Shown here: one piece after another, positions 40,841 to 52,557 of the stretch
Position numbering within the stretch: position 1 is the first letter of the stretch
Layout: every line of letters begins with the position of its first letter
Source: Mycoemilia scoparia
Taxonomy: Eukaryota > Kickxellomycota > Kickxellomycetes > Kickxellales > Kickxellaceae
Assembly: GCA_027575805.1 (NCBI GenBank)
Contig: JANBPU010000039.1
Location: 41,088 to 105,087, forward strand
Reading direction: 5' to 3'
Length of the DNA: 64,000 bases
Translations under genes and position numbers: made by a program
Notes under the pieces: generated by a model
The model's database searches: none
Told to the model about the DNA's origin: nothing
Seen by the model: only the letters and a program-made list of their open reading frames with translations

Positions 40841-43800
40841 GTCGATGAGTGTGTGGACAAATTCAAAACAGCACTACGTAGTATGCAGAAGGGTTGGCGT
40901 CATGAATCCCTGAAAATGCTTCGGGACCTTGCATCCCAGCCCGTGATTCTTGGAACGGAGGGCACTTCTGCTGAAGAAGCCGAAAGGGATCGCAAAGCAA
41001 CGCGAGAAGGTGGTGTCACTGTCGAGCGTTTGCGCTATCTAATCCATAGGACGATTGGACAATCTATATTGTACATTATACAAGACAGTCCCCGGAACCA
41101 GAATTCTAGCAGCAATATGTCAGTACTGAGTAGCGCACACATTAAAAAGGATTTGTCTTCCAACGAAAATGTACTTTTAGAAGAAGCACTCAAGCACTTG
41201 ATCCTAGCTACCGAAAAGGACCCATCGGATGTCCAAGGGTGGTACGCTTTGGGACATTGTGCGTTGAGTTCTGGATACTTGACTACGGCAAGGCAAGCAT
41301 TCATATCAGGTTTAAAGGCTAGTGGTGATCCTACGAGAGTCACCAAGTCAGAGTCCTCGGGAGGGCAAGCGTTTAGTGATGCTGATATCGAAGATGGCTT
41401 CTACAAAGCCATAGTTCCTCAAAGAATCAACTCCCCTGCTGGATGGTGGTGCCTACAATTTCTTTGCAAGGTAGGATATCCAATTTCTCTCTTTCAGTGA
41501 AGTCAATGACTATTTTAGAAATTCTATAACACATTTATATGGGTAAATTGACTTAGACACTATATTTGCAAGATGATCTCGTGGCCATGTCCAAAGTCAT
41601 TAAAGCAGCAAAACGCTTAGACCCACAGTTTTCTCTTCCCAATATACCTACTCTCGAGGATGGCTTCAACTTGCTCTATTTGACGAATTCTGTCAATGTA
41701 GCCATGTCTATACAGATGCTGAAGCCTCAAAAATTCAAACCATCAACTTTTAATAAGGATAAGCCTCATGTACTAAAGCTAAACCATGATAGTCTGAACA
41801 TTCAAGATGTTGGCCGCTTTCTGCTGGATGTCGCCAGTCTGGAACAAAACGACAAACCAAATAGTTTGTCATTATTAGTTAAACTCAAGGCAAAGTCACA
41901 AGACTTGAAGGGCATGAGCAAAACAAGCAAACAGACCCAAGAAAGCTATAAAGCCGCACCAACACCAGGAACAGAAAGAGAGGCATCGATTGGTTCGTAT
42001 GCAGAAGCATCCAATGATGGCACACCTGTTTTGGAAGAAGCAAATGTAGGGAACGATGGAGGTTTATCTGATAAGCAGAAAGACGAGTCAACTGAGAAAG
42101 CAGGTGTCAAGCGAAAATGCAACAGAGACCAGGAGTTTTCTCGTAGTAAACGCCGCTCAATGCGCTGCAGACCATCAGAGACCGGTCCTAGTAGATCATA
42201 CTCTTCCTCTAGTTTGAGATCAGGGAGCTCACTAATACCATCCCTTGTATCTGATCCAACCCACTCACTTTTCATTCCCCAGGGCTCGGAATATGACAGG
42301 GAGTTTATTTCCCTTTTAGAAATATGGCTAGTTGAGATTGGGTGGTTGGCTCAACAAGATATTCAAAACAACTCTTTGCGATCCCTCATGCAATGGAGCA
42401 GCCACAGAAAAGACGTCGATGAGTGGTTTACCAGCCCAGGATTTTTAAGCTTGGTTAGCTCGAAATCACACCAAAAAGGCCAAAAGAGCTCTTTTAGTAG
42501 TAATCATCGTGGCGGGGCAAAACAAGCAAAAACACCAGGAGAGAAAGAATTGACTGCATATACTGACAAGTTATTAGCATACCTGAATGATCGGGAATCG
42601 GGATTAGTCCCACTGCTGCACAAGCAAGAGTTTATTCAAGATTCTCTGCAGAACTTTATTCGCGATGTCAATAATACTACTCTCTCGGTCTTTGATAGCT
42701 TGGTGATACTTATTACTAATGTACTCTCGTCAGGGTTCAATGACATCATAATTCCTGGCTTTTCTAAGCAAGACATCCCAATACTCGTGGATATTCTTGC
42801 GAGCACACATACCACACTAATACAAAGGGCCAGCATTTCCAGTGGGATCTTGTGTCAAAGCAGTGATCCCATAGAAGCCACTACCCCGTTACTAGATAAC
42901 GAATGCCCCATCCCAGATTCTCTCCTGCTCGAGATATGGCGTGCTACAACTGCAGTTGAAATTCTTACTGCAGCTATCATTTATGCCAACTCAAGCCAGA
43001 CACTTGAGGCCAAGCTGCAAGATATTGAATATATGCTTCGTGATTGGCGTCAGGCTCTAGATCTAAGTATTACGGCCCTGTGTAGTCTCCATGAAGATGC
43101 CAACGCGTATATGGAGATATTTTTGGCCATCAACGAACTGCGAATGGAGTGGTCCACCTGTCAACTTAACGCGCTAAAGACCAACATAGCGGAGTACAAG
43201 GAAAATCTTCTCAGAGTTCGCTACCTATATTTTGAGCTCAGCACCAAAGTTTCCAATGGCGAATCCTTGCTAGACAAATCGCCACAGTGTTTATTAACAG
43301 GTCGTTCCGTAACATCAGAACTACTAGAAGGGCGGATATCACATGTACAGTCCCATCTTAACCTTATAGATGCCAGTACTGCTATAAAATATGAAAACTT
43401 CATCAAGGCCTCGAAAATCATAGAGAACCAGCTATATCCTGACCTTTCGTCCAAGCTCCAGCCTGAACCAAGCCCTGCTTTATCAGTACAAACTACCAGG
43501 GAAAGGCGGATTCTGTTGAGTATGCTAAACATGGCATACAGAGGTCAGAATGAATTTGAGAAGTCAACAATAGTAACCATCTTGTCTCTGAAAATATTAG
43601 TAGATGAGCTCACTCAACAATTTCAATCGCCAGGAAACAAGCACTCCTATGCTCATATAAGCGCACTCTTGGAAGAGATATCTGAGCTTCTTGCCGACTT
43701 CACTTCGTCGTCGAAAAAGGCTCTTGAAAATCGCAGCGAAAGCAGCCAGAGTTCTCCCTCTGGCACAGTGTCGATTGGATATAATATTTTTTTTCTTCCA

Positions 43801-46665
43801 TGGTCCCCAAGCTCCGAAAATAGGTCTAAGGGCATTGGATTGACGCTGGATCCTCTCATCCAACTTATAAATATATCTCTAGCTTCCATGTTCCGATTTA
43901 GGAAACAGACAGCGAACTTCGTGTCCCCTTCAAGCAACCACTTTGGAAATTTACTGGCCACCATCTCTGCCAGGCTATGGACTGCCCTCAGTATCATATG
44001 GGACAACCACCCCCACACTCAGTCGTTTTATGCACAAAAGCTTGATAGTAGCGACGAGCAGTCAGAGCCCGGGGAGCCAGACGATAATCTGTCCTCGTCG
44101 GAATCTGACAACCTGAACTTTGTTGTGCTCACTGAAGAAATTCATCGGGTAATGGGTGAACGGGGCCTGTGTTGCCACGAAGATGGACTATTTGTACACC
44201 ACTGCCTCGAAATATACAGACGCCTGCACATAGCGTCGGGGAGAGGCGATGTGCTTTGGGACGACATCTCGCAGTGCCTATTTTGCCTTTATCAGCTAAA
44301 GCTTGACCCAGAAGGTTCGCCTCCAGAGGAGCATTGCGTCCCATCTCGCCAAATTTCCCGTAAGGAGGGCCTGCAGGTGTATGACTTGGTTGAGCAGGCA
44401 CTGATCGCTCGGATTCAGCAAACCAGAGGAGCGCCAGTCCGTGCCGAAGTGCGCTCTGGGTTTGAAAAGCTCGTGTCAAGCATTGGGGACCCACCTCTGA
44501 AGAGCAAGATGTCCCTGGCACATAACACCAGCATAGTAAAGGACTACCTCTCTCGCTCAATGCCTTTTACATCCGCCGATCTACGCACATGTATAGAGCT
44601 TACCACCAAAAAGAATAGGAATGGTGGGCTTACAAGCAGCATGCAGCTACCACTTCTGTCTGTCCCAGACAAAGACATTGAGGGAGCACATAGAGCCTTG
44701 CATTATATACATGGCGCAATGATGCATGACATGGTAAGATCAAGAGCCCGTAATCAGGCAGCTCAGCTTTCTCAGGAGCTCATAGATGATGTCCTAAAAC
44801 AATACCACACCAACGTCATTATTAACCCCAAAAGCTGGCACGCATGGTACCTACTTGGTGTGGGTTACATGGACAAGGCCGAGAGCTCACTATTGGCAAG
44901 TGCCAAGGAGATCAAAGACATGTTGCCTGAAATCGGTGACATGCAATACAGAGCCCTGCTCTGCTTTGCGCAATCTTTCCGCCGAGCACCCTGCCTGCTT
45001 GACCGCTTTAGCAAGGATAAAAAGAATACGGACCCGGATTCGTATTGGAGTTTGGTAATACGCAGGGTGCACTCATACACCGCGACGCTGCTTTATTCCA
45101 TGGCATCTCGCCCGCTTTCTCTGCAAGGATTTTCCTCTGCACACAAGCCGGAACAAACATCCTTTATCATAGCCAAACAGCTAGATGCCGGGTATTGGGG
45201 TTCGCAGAGAGACCAGGTTAGTGAGGGTCTTGAAAAAAGGTTTATTGCCAGTAAATCGCCGTGGACTGCCCAAGAAGCATTTAAATTATCAGCATACTTA
45301 TTTAATAAGGCCAGCATTTTGGATCCTAAGAATTGGAAGTTTGTATACATGCTTGCCAAGGCATTGGGAAAATGTGGTGAAGTTGAGGTATAGTACAGCT
45401 GAATAAATGGGAAGATTTCACTAGTGGTCGAATCTATCATGGGCAAAAATGGGTCCACATCAGGTTTTGACTCGATCGTCATTCATTTGATATGCAACTC
45501 TTGAGGACCCATTTTGCCTAAGGCCTTGTGAACTTTGACCATATACTTATATACATACATGGGTATGGTGTTGCCTATACTAACCATTGTGCCTGTTTGT
45601 TGCGATTTACAGGAATCCTGCGCGTGCTATTTAAAATCTGCGCTGTTATCCACCAAGCCCCAGTCCAGCACATCCCAAAGTGAGAGCGATGTACCATCTC
45701 AGCCCATTTTACAAATCACTGATGCTTCTATTGACCCGGTGTACAAATTGTTGTCCTCTTTAACAAAGCAACTTTTTAGAGACAAGATGTCTGTAGGTAG
45801 AAAATCTAGCTGGTACACGTTTCCATGCAATGATCTGACTTCAGTATTAATCATCTAAATAGGAGTCGATTGTTTCCAAATACTTGGATGTCCTTTGTAA
45901 CCAAACCGACCTGAAGGAAATCCAGGACCAGTCCGAGTTAGCAGATCCTGCTACTTCTGTTCCAATGGCCCCAAACTATGCTACATTCAAAAGAATTCGT
46001 GGCATAGCCGCCTACTTGTGCCAGGTAGACAGAAAGAAGTGGCACCACCGACCCAAGTATCTGGTAAGCTGCCACATACAAACAATAGCACGTTTTGTTT
46101 TCGGGACAACCTAGCAGCTTACCATCAACCCTTCGAATGCTTATATTGTTTTTGTTAGGTGGCATGGATTGATTACAATATATTGAGCAGCCCTGAAACG
46201 GCCAAAAAAGAAATGTTTGGCTTGCTGCACATGCGCTCTACCACAAAGCAACTGGCCAGCTTTTATAAGACGGATTTTGAAAGGTAAGTGTATTATTGCG
46301 CCATCCCATGACTTATAAAAGTTTAGCTGATATCTAGACTCTTATTCTAATTGTATTTGTATAGAACTGGGAAACATTATGTATATTTGGAAAAGTATAT
46401 CCGGCTTTTGTCTCTAATACTTAGAAATCTGGGGTGCATTGATGATCTGCAAGTCCTTCGAAAGAAGGTTATGAAGGGGGAAAACACTCTTTTCCACTAC
46501 CAAGCCCTTGCTTCGGAGCTGTCACAGATGTGCGAAGAGCTTGACTCATCTATGACCATAGAAAACAAAGAAGTCCAAAAAAATCAGGATGTAGCAGAAA
46601 AGCTAGAAGATAAGATACCTCAACAGGAGAGTGATCAAAAGAAAGACGACTATACTACAGAATAG
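40841..46665 (+). CDS. HIR3: Histone transcription regulator 3 homolog (HIR complex, CABIN1 family)
   Basis: Exons found: 40841-41470, 41557-45387, 45613-45792, 45863-46063, 46159-46283 and 46365-46665, all in phase, for 1755 aa; the first exon is missing. HIR3/CABIN1 is the scaffold of the HIR histone H3-H4 chaperone, acting in replication-independent nucleosome assembly. TPR-like helices appear early (EALKHLILATEKDPSDVQGW, YALGHCALSSGYLTTARQ) and again late (NPKSWHAWYLLGVGYMDKA, ILDPKNWKFVYMLAKALGK). The strongest match is the C-terminal CABIN1-like block IRGIAAYLCQVDRKKWHHRP, AWIDYNILSSPETAKKEM, FERTGKHYVYLEKYIRL. A Lys/Arg/Ser-rich segment (about residues 355-435) may hold a nuclear signal. 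The tail is acidic and Gln/Lys-rich. Confidence 0.85.
45448..45545 (+). repeat. Dispersed repeat inside HIR3 intron 2
   Basis: Shares with 39130-39235 the ordered segments CATCAGG, CATTTGATATGCAACTCT, TGCCTAAGGCCTTGTGAACT and TTTGACCATATAC. Lies in the unusually long intron 45388-45612. Confidence 0.6.
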
Positions 46666-47230
46666 TTCTGTACATCAAACTCCTATTTCCGACTTTTAGG
46701 TTTTATTGTCTCGAGCATTTGTTGATGCATTTTCTTCCAAAGGCATTGCTTATACTAATTTTCTTACTATGTATAAATAAAGTATGCTATCATTTAAGGT
46801 ACTATCAAAGCCCCTTTTAATTAGTACATGCAAAAAAGGCATTTCGTTATTATATAGGAATGACAGTTAATACATGAAGCCCTTTATAGAAAGGAGTGCT
46901 TGCTCACTCAACCTTTTCATTGCTATTTAAACTTCTTTTTGTAGCTTTATTTCATTGAGAGTCCTGTGGGTAGATAGAGAGAGCCATGTTACTAGATGGA
47001 GAAAACCCGAAAAATAATAAACCAGTTATTAAATTAAGCTGGGCACTGCAACAAACTATCCTTTAAGGCTTTTTATTTAGATCTATCTACATCAAATACA
47101 TTTTTTAAACCCATAAATACATAGATCTTGTTGTATTGTTTGTATACAACATTTAAGTTCACTTAAATATAGATGATGCCAAAGAGCAGCAATGATCAGG
47201 CCCGTATAGTAGGCATTAAGAATATATAAA
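46666..47230. other. Intergenic region
   Basis: About 565 AT-rich bases between HIR3 and CWC27. No gene or known repeat. Confidence 0.4.
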
Positions 47231-49018
47231 ATGAGTAATGTGTATCAGTTAGAGCCACCGACGAAAGGAAAGGTCATTATATGCACAACGGCTGGTGACA
47301 TTGAAATAGAATTGTGGTCAAAAGAGGCACCGAAAGCATGTAGAAATTTCATCCAGCTGGCCTTAGAGGGGTATTACGAGAATACGATATTTCACCGTGT
47401 AGTTCCGGGATTTATTGTTCAGAGTGGTGACCCGACTGGAACCGGCGCAGGTAAGCGGCTTGCTTTTGACTAATGATCTAGCAGGATATGATATGGTTTA
47501 CGATTAGCCGACATCAAGCAGTTGAAGTTTGCATATAACCGACAATAATTTGTCTCTAAAAATAATGGATAGGTGGTGAGTCTATATATGGCGAGCCATT
47601 TGCTGATGAATTCCACTCCAGACTGCGCTTCACACGAAGAGGGCTTCTGGCAATGGCCAACGCGGGTGCGGATGATAACGGCAGTCAGTTTTTCTTTACA
47701 TTGGGACCAGCACAGGAACTACAAAAAAAGCACACGATCTTTGGCACAATTGTCGGAGACACGCTATTTAACGCGCTCAAGATTGGAGAGGGTGTCATCG
47801 ATCAGGAAACAGAAAGGCCCGAGCATCCACACAAAATCACGCGAATTAGGGTAGTCGACAACCCATTCGATGACATCGTGCCCCGGATTACAGCTGAGGA
47901 GCGGAGGCTGATGGCACAAAAAAAGAAAAGTTCAAAAAAGAACAAGATCAAAACGACAAAAAACAAGAGTCTTCTTTCGTTTGGTGGCGACGAAGCCGAG
48001 AATGATGACGATTCCCACAGCTTACTGAAAAAGGGCGTCAAAATCAAGAGCAGTCATGATATACCCACTAAAACCAAAGCTCCAAGGAAACGTGGTGCTG
48101 AAGAAAACAGTGGTGCAGTGAAGGACGGCGAGGCAAAGAAACCACATATTGAACAAACCCAAGATAGTTTTGTAACGAGTAAAGAGAATAGTGCTGATGA
48201 TGTGGATGTCGATACTGGAGACGACAATGAAGACATTGACGAGGTGATGAGAAACAAAGTTCTTGCAAAGAAAGCAGGCTATCTTGGCGCTCAGCCAAAA
48301 ACGAACAGGAATCTGTAAGTTGCAATCACCACATATTTCCCTAATTTATGGATGCCAAAATCTCGTCATGTTTATGGTTGCTGATGTTTAATCTCGTTTT
48401 AGAACGACTGCACAAGAAATTGATGTCTTGGAAAAGGAAATCGCAGCAATCGACAGCACGAAAACAACCAGTCCCACCCAAAAAGCCAAAGCCGAAAATC
48501 ATCCAAAGAAGCCAACATCAATCCTTCAGGCTGAGTTGGAAAAATACACACGGAAAAATGGAAAGGGCACAATGAAAGGCAAGGCTTCCAAAAAGCAAAA
48601 AGCCGCTAATGAGCAAGACCTGATAAACAAACTTTCTGGATTCAAGGGCAAATTAAAGCAGATGCAGTCTAAAGATAGAAAAGCACATTCCAAATCTGCC
48701 ACCACATCTACAGGCCAGGACAAGGCGGATGAAAGCAAGACATGCAAGCTACATGGACTGCTTGTTTGCGAAACTTGCAAAAACAGCAAAATAAACAATG
48801 GCGACCAAAGTGAATGTGATGTGGATGAACAGGATTCGGCAAACTGGATGGGCCACAAGTTGAGCTTCAAAGACGAAAAGCTGAACTCTAACAGCGAATA
48901 TGCACCAAAAGTAGAAGACTATGAGGTTATTGATCCCAGAAGCAAGGAAAGGCAAATCCGGGAAAGTCTCAGAGAAAAGAAGAGAGACAGATTTGAAACG
49001 AAGTCCCGTCGTCACTGA
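47231..49018 (+). CDS. CWC27: Spliceosome-associated cyclophilin CWC27 homolog
   Basis: Three exons, 47231-47450, 47573-48314 and 48403-49018, total 1578 bases, 525 aa. An N-terminal cyclophilin domain (about 1-175) starts MSNVYQLEPPTKGKV and contains AGDIEIELWSKEAPKACRNF, FHRVVPGFIVQSGDPTGTG, GEPFADEFHSRLRF, and NGSQFFFTLG. At the position of the cyclophilin A tryptophan it has Glu (PAQELQKKHTIFG), the feature by which CWC27 proteins differ from active isomerases. The tail is long, basic and acidic in alternation, with NPFDDIVPRI and the family C-terminus ANWMGHKLSFKDEK, VEDYEVIDPR. Known role of the family: joins the activated spliceosome with CWC22. Confidence 0.93.
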
Positions 49019-49172
49019 TCATCTTTCACCAATATACACCCTTGCTATTGCCATTTAAATTAGTACATTTATTGACATTAGTAATGCTTACATCTTTACA
49101 AATAGACTCTGTATTTAGTGCTAAAAAATCCTGGTTATGTTATCTATCACAAGAATTAATGCCTGCCACCCC

Positions 49173-49999
49173 CTATCCCGAGGTGCTTGCTTTGTTGTCA
49201 TAGGACGCAGATCCGGCCTCTCTGCTACCTGCCTCAGGGATAGTATCAAGCGGTCCAGAACTTTTCCTTGTCAACTCGACTTGGTCAAAACGGATTACTT
49301 TTGTTGTTATTGCCAAGAGTTTAGCATCTGATTTACCCTCTTCGCCTATCGATTAGATAAAGGATATATACATTAGTGCCTTATGAGAATTGCCACTTAC
49401 TGTCTATTCGTGAATCTGGATCCAACCAATTTTTGTATATTGCAAACATACCGTCGGTCATGGGCTCAAGAATAACCTGAGTACCAAGCGACTCATCGTG
49501 ATGGCCCTGGAATGTGTTCCCACCCAGTTGGAGGAATGGGGTATCCGTATCCACGCCCTGTATTCATCATTTCAAAACATAAGTTAGTCCACGCTACTAT
49601 CACCGCGCAATCTCACCATGAATTGAGGCTTCATCACACTGATACTTACAGTCAGAGCAACTTTGTCCACCGATGTTAGTCGGTTTACAAAACCAAGCCC
49701 ATCTTTGCCAAGATTCGCAACAACATAAACCGTCTAATCATCACGGCCATATTAATGTCCAATATCATTCCAAGCTATATCTACATAAATGGCGATAAGT
49801 ATATTGTGAGTGCATATGGACTTACTTCTTCCTCATATTCACTCTCGCTTTCATCCCTCACATTGCATGTCCCTGGTGTATCTGAAGTAGATCGCAATGT
49901 GTCTGATCCGTCTCTAGGGGAACCTTGCGACCTTGTCTGGCTGATGCTCCGCTTTCGTCTTAACTGGCCCATTTGTTTATCTGTGCTGTTTTGTGACAT
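49173..49999 (-). CDS. RNA polymerase III factor TFIIIC triple-barrel subunit (GTF3C6/Sfc7-like)
   Basis: Four exons, 49826-49999, 49650-49733, 49401-49557 and 49173-49345, total 588 bases, 195 aa. The N-terminus (1-55) is Ser/Arg-rich and ends in an acidic ESESEYEEE run. The triple-barrel domain reads TVYVVANLGKDGLGFVNRL, GVDTDTPFLQLGGNTFQGHH, and DESLGTQVILEP, the family pattern around a GIDT-x-x-P-LQ segment and the LGT end. The remaining 80 residues are of unknown role. The protein is expected to pair with another TFIIIC barrel subunit in promoter recognition of tRNA genes. Its end is 154 bases from the convergent CWC27 stop. Visible only after splicing. Confidence 0.78.
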
Positions 50000-50448
50000 A
50001 TTTCACCCAACTTATGCCATTTACCCTTACATGAATCTAATGATAGCAGTGTGATAGTACCAAATTATGGGTATAGCTAATTTTCTGACTTTTGTTGTTG
50101 GGCTAGAATTATTTTGCCAGATACATTTTTTGTCCTAATAGTTTATACTTTCTTCTAGAGAGTGCGTATGAAACGTATATCAGATGAATCTGTTTTTTGG
50201 TCCAGATCTTTCGATACTTGCTTCTTTAGGATTTTGGCAAATATCCAACATAGCTGTTTTTAGTTTAATCAGTCCACATTCAATTCCAGAAATAATTGAA
50301 ATAGTTTCCAACACTGGTGCTCAGTAATATTGGAGATGCACTATCCCCACACAAATGAGTGTGGCTAATAGAGTAAAAAACATACAAGGGAGGGCATTTA
50401 TAGAAAAGCATACATTGAAATAGTAATCATTTTGTGAAATTCATAGCA
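50000..50448. other. Intergenic region
   Basis: About 450 bases between the TFIIIC subunit start and the stop of the CblD-like gene, same strand. Nothing recognised. Confidence 0.4.
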
Positions 50449-51424
50449 TCAGTTACTAGGAGAAGATATCGATCGAATTGCTTCAGCAATCGCTTCTGGC
50501 GGAGCTATGGCAAATGCGGTGGCTGGATAAACCTTTGTCCCCCACGTTGGGTGCGAAACCACACCACAGCAGCCTATATTGATTGTGTTATATCGCAAAA
50601 GCATTTCTGCGCCCTCAACATCGGGATACAGGGAGGGCCCACAAGTCGTGAAGAGCTAAATGGTATATACGTGGTAACATATGTTAGGAATCCCTTTGTT
50701 TGCTACTTCTTTGGAAAATATGGCTGTAGTAAAATTCAAACTTACTGGAAGTCCAGAAGCAGGGTCAGTGGCGTCCCCCCAAAACCCCCTATCCTTGAGA
50801 TGCTTTACAAAGAGTGCTGCCCACCTATAAAACTACAATTCGGCGACTGAGGTTAGAGTGATACAGAGAAATCAAAAACGCCTCCATACGGGAGACAATG
50901 AGTATAATGGCACTCACATTGAACAGCTTTTCATCCTTTTCTTCCTGGGATCCATCATAGTATGATATCATTGGGTGCTCTGTGGGCTGAAATGTGGGAA
51001 TGATGAAAAGCCCATCCTCCCTCCCTTCGACCTCGGGAAATGTCAGCCGCAACTCCCTCTTCAGTCTTCGTGAGCATGGATGTATTGAGTGTTGGAGGGA
51101 AAAGCTGGTAGCAAGATATGGAAATGGGAGCTGGCGGCTCTTGAGTAGCTCAGGTACTTTTGCGGGTAGATTGAAAATCTCGACCGCTGGCAGAGAGACC
51201 ACACTACCTGACCTCATAGGTGCAGGTTCGCTAGAAGCAGTGGTGATGGTGTTGGACTTGTGTTCCAACTGCTGCTGTTTCTGCTTCTGCTGGCTTTCTG
51301 GTGTTAGCGTTATCCCAGGCATTGGCTCTATGTTGTACTGGGATTCTGGATAGAGGCAGCTGTGAATGTATGGCAAAAAATACGGATAGGCTCCAGTGGT
51401 ACGAGAAAATACAATCAACCGCAA
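50449..51424 (-). CDS. CblD (MMADHC/DUF2246) family protein, 5' end unresolved
   Basis: Exons 50918-51424 (5' limit uncertain), 50746-50832 and 50449-50655, in phase. In animals MMADHC directs cytosolic cobalamin toward methionine synthase or methylmalonyl-CoA mutase. Family features: LRLTFPEVEGREDGLFIIPT, AALFVKHLKDRGFWGDATDP then ASGLP, and CCGVVSHPTWGTKVYPATAF. The 90-base intron 50656-50745 sits exactly where homologs carry a short FFGxY segment, which is absent from the spliced product. No ATG begins the first exon: a stop lies just upstream of 51424, the first internal Met is at 51322, and an upstream ATG at 51514 could be used through a very short intron. The gene may be a shortened or damaged copy. 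Confidence 0.68.
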
Positions 51425-52557
51425 TCAGCCTCCACGCCGTTTATGGGTGCGCTGGCCCAGACAAACTCTCAAAAACACCGCTGCACTAGCTACCTGAAAT
51501 GGCCAAAAGTACATGTTTTGTTATATGAGCAGTTATTTTTGAAGGGCAAGTTTTTACCAGTAGACCAACTTCAGCTTGCATATTGGTCAGCCTATATATT
51601 ATAATTTATACTCTGCTTTCAGCCCTTCGAAAATAATCACCTATATTCTAGGATCTCCTTTAAAGGTATGCCGGAATAATATCCTGGATAATGGCCAATG
51701 ATCCGTCAGGCTCCGGCCAAAGTGTATGAGTTATGGGCAGATTTGCAGGGAATGTATGAGGGTACCAATGTGTTCCCTTTTGGTCGAAAGCTTGCCAAAT
51801 GTGAAAGACTATTCCTAAAAAATAGTGTTGGGCTAGGGTCCAATTGGCATGTGGCTGTCTCAATAGTATTGACAGGGCATAGCGAAACTTTGCCTTAAAC
51901 CAAGCGCAAAATGGCAGCAATATATGGAGCCTTGCTACAAAGATCAATTCCATTGTCCTATTGCCTTGTTTTCCAGGCTCTACTTTTGTGTCAAACACAG
52001 TGCGAGATTCACTCATGCCTCTCGCCTGCCTAATGAAAAATGGAGAGAAAGTAGTTGCATTAAAATAAGCACTGTGGGAAGTACCGGCCTTGAAGAAAAT
52101 CACAGAGCAGAATGGGCGTTATGAGCGAGGCTCATGTCTTTTGGCTGCTATGGATAGACACATACAACATGCCTTCAGAGCAATGCTGGATTCAAGGCCA
52201 TGCAACAAACAACGCATGCGAGTTTTGGGTGTTTTTTGGTGTGGGAGATGAAAGGCAGATGCAAAGAGCAGTGATCGGTTCCCTTGCTTAAAAATAAACA
52301 TTGTGCCTAATTTTGAGTGCCCAAAATAGCGGTCAACAAAGGTTGCAAAAGCAGCAAAAGCCTATTAAGCGCCAAGTACTTTAGTCCCTATCCTGGAGCT
52401 GCTTTATCTTTTTCAGAGTATTTTTCACTCCAGCCTTATGCCAGTATATTGTGCACTGGCGTCTTCCATTTCTATATCCACCAGCGCTTCTGCAATACTG
52501 TGCCCCCTTTACTTTGCATTTGCTAATTTGCACTAGCTTCCGTAACCAAATTCCTGA
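51425..52557. other. Divergent intergenic region with a composite repeat
   Basis: About 1.13 kb between the CblD-like gene (leftward) and the PKA catalytic gene (rightward). Holds the composite repeat 51523-51805. The minus-strand frame 51660-52103 overlaps it and has no family features. Confidence 0.5.
51523..51805 (+). repeat. Composite repeat: diverged MITE followed by the long unit
   Basis: First part ATATGAGCAGTTATTTTTGA ... CAGCCCTTCGAAAATAATCA has MITE-like inverted ends. It is followed at about 51655 by the 3552-type unit (ATCTCCTTTAAAGGTATGCC ... GGGCAGATTTGCAGGGAATG). Confidence 0.7.

Noticed and set aside
50434..50850. Plus-strand open frame of 138 aa over the CblD-like gene
   Set aside because: It is antisense to conserved CblD exons whose splicing and motifs are convincing. 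Only its FFGKYG stretch is of interest, and that is treated as a finding, not a gene.
51660..52103. Minus-strand frame of 147 aa
   Set aside because: Its C-terminal third is the same repeat-derived peptide; the rest has no family features.
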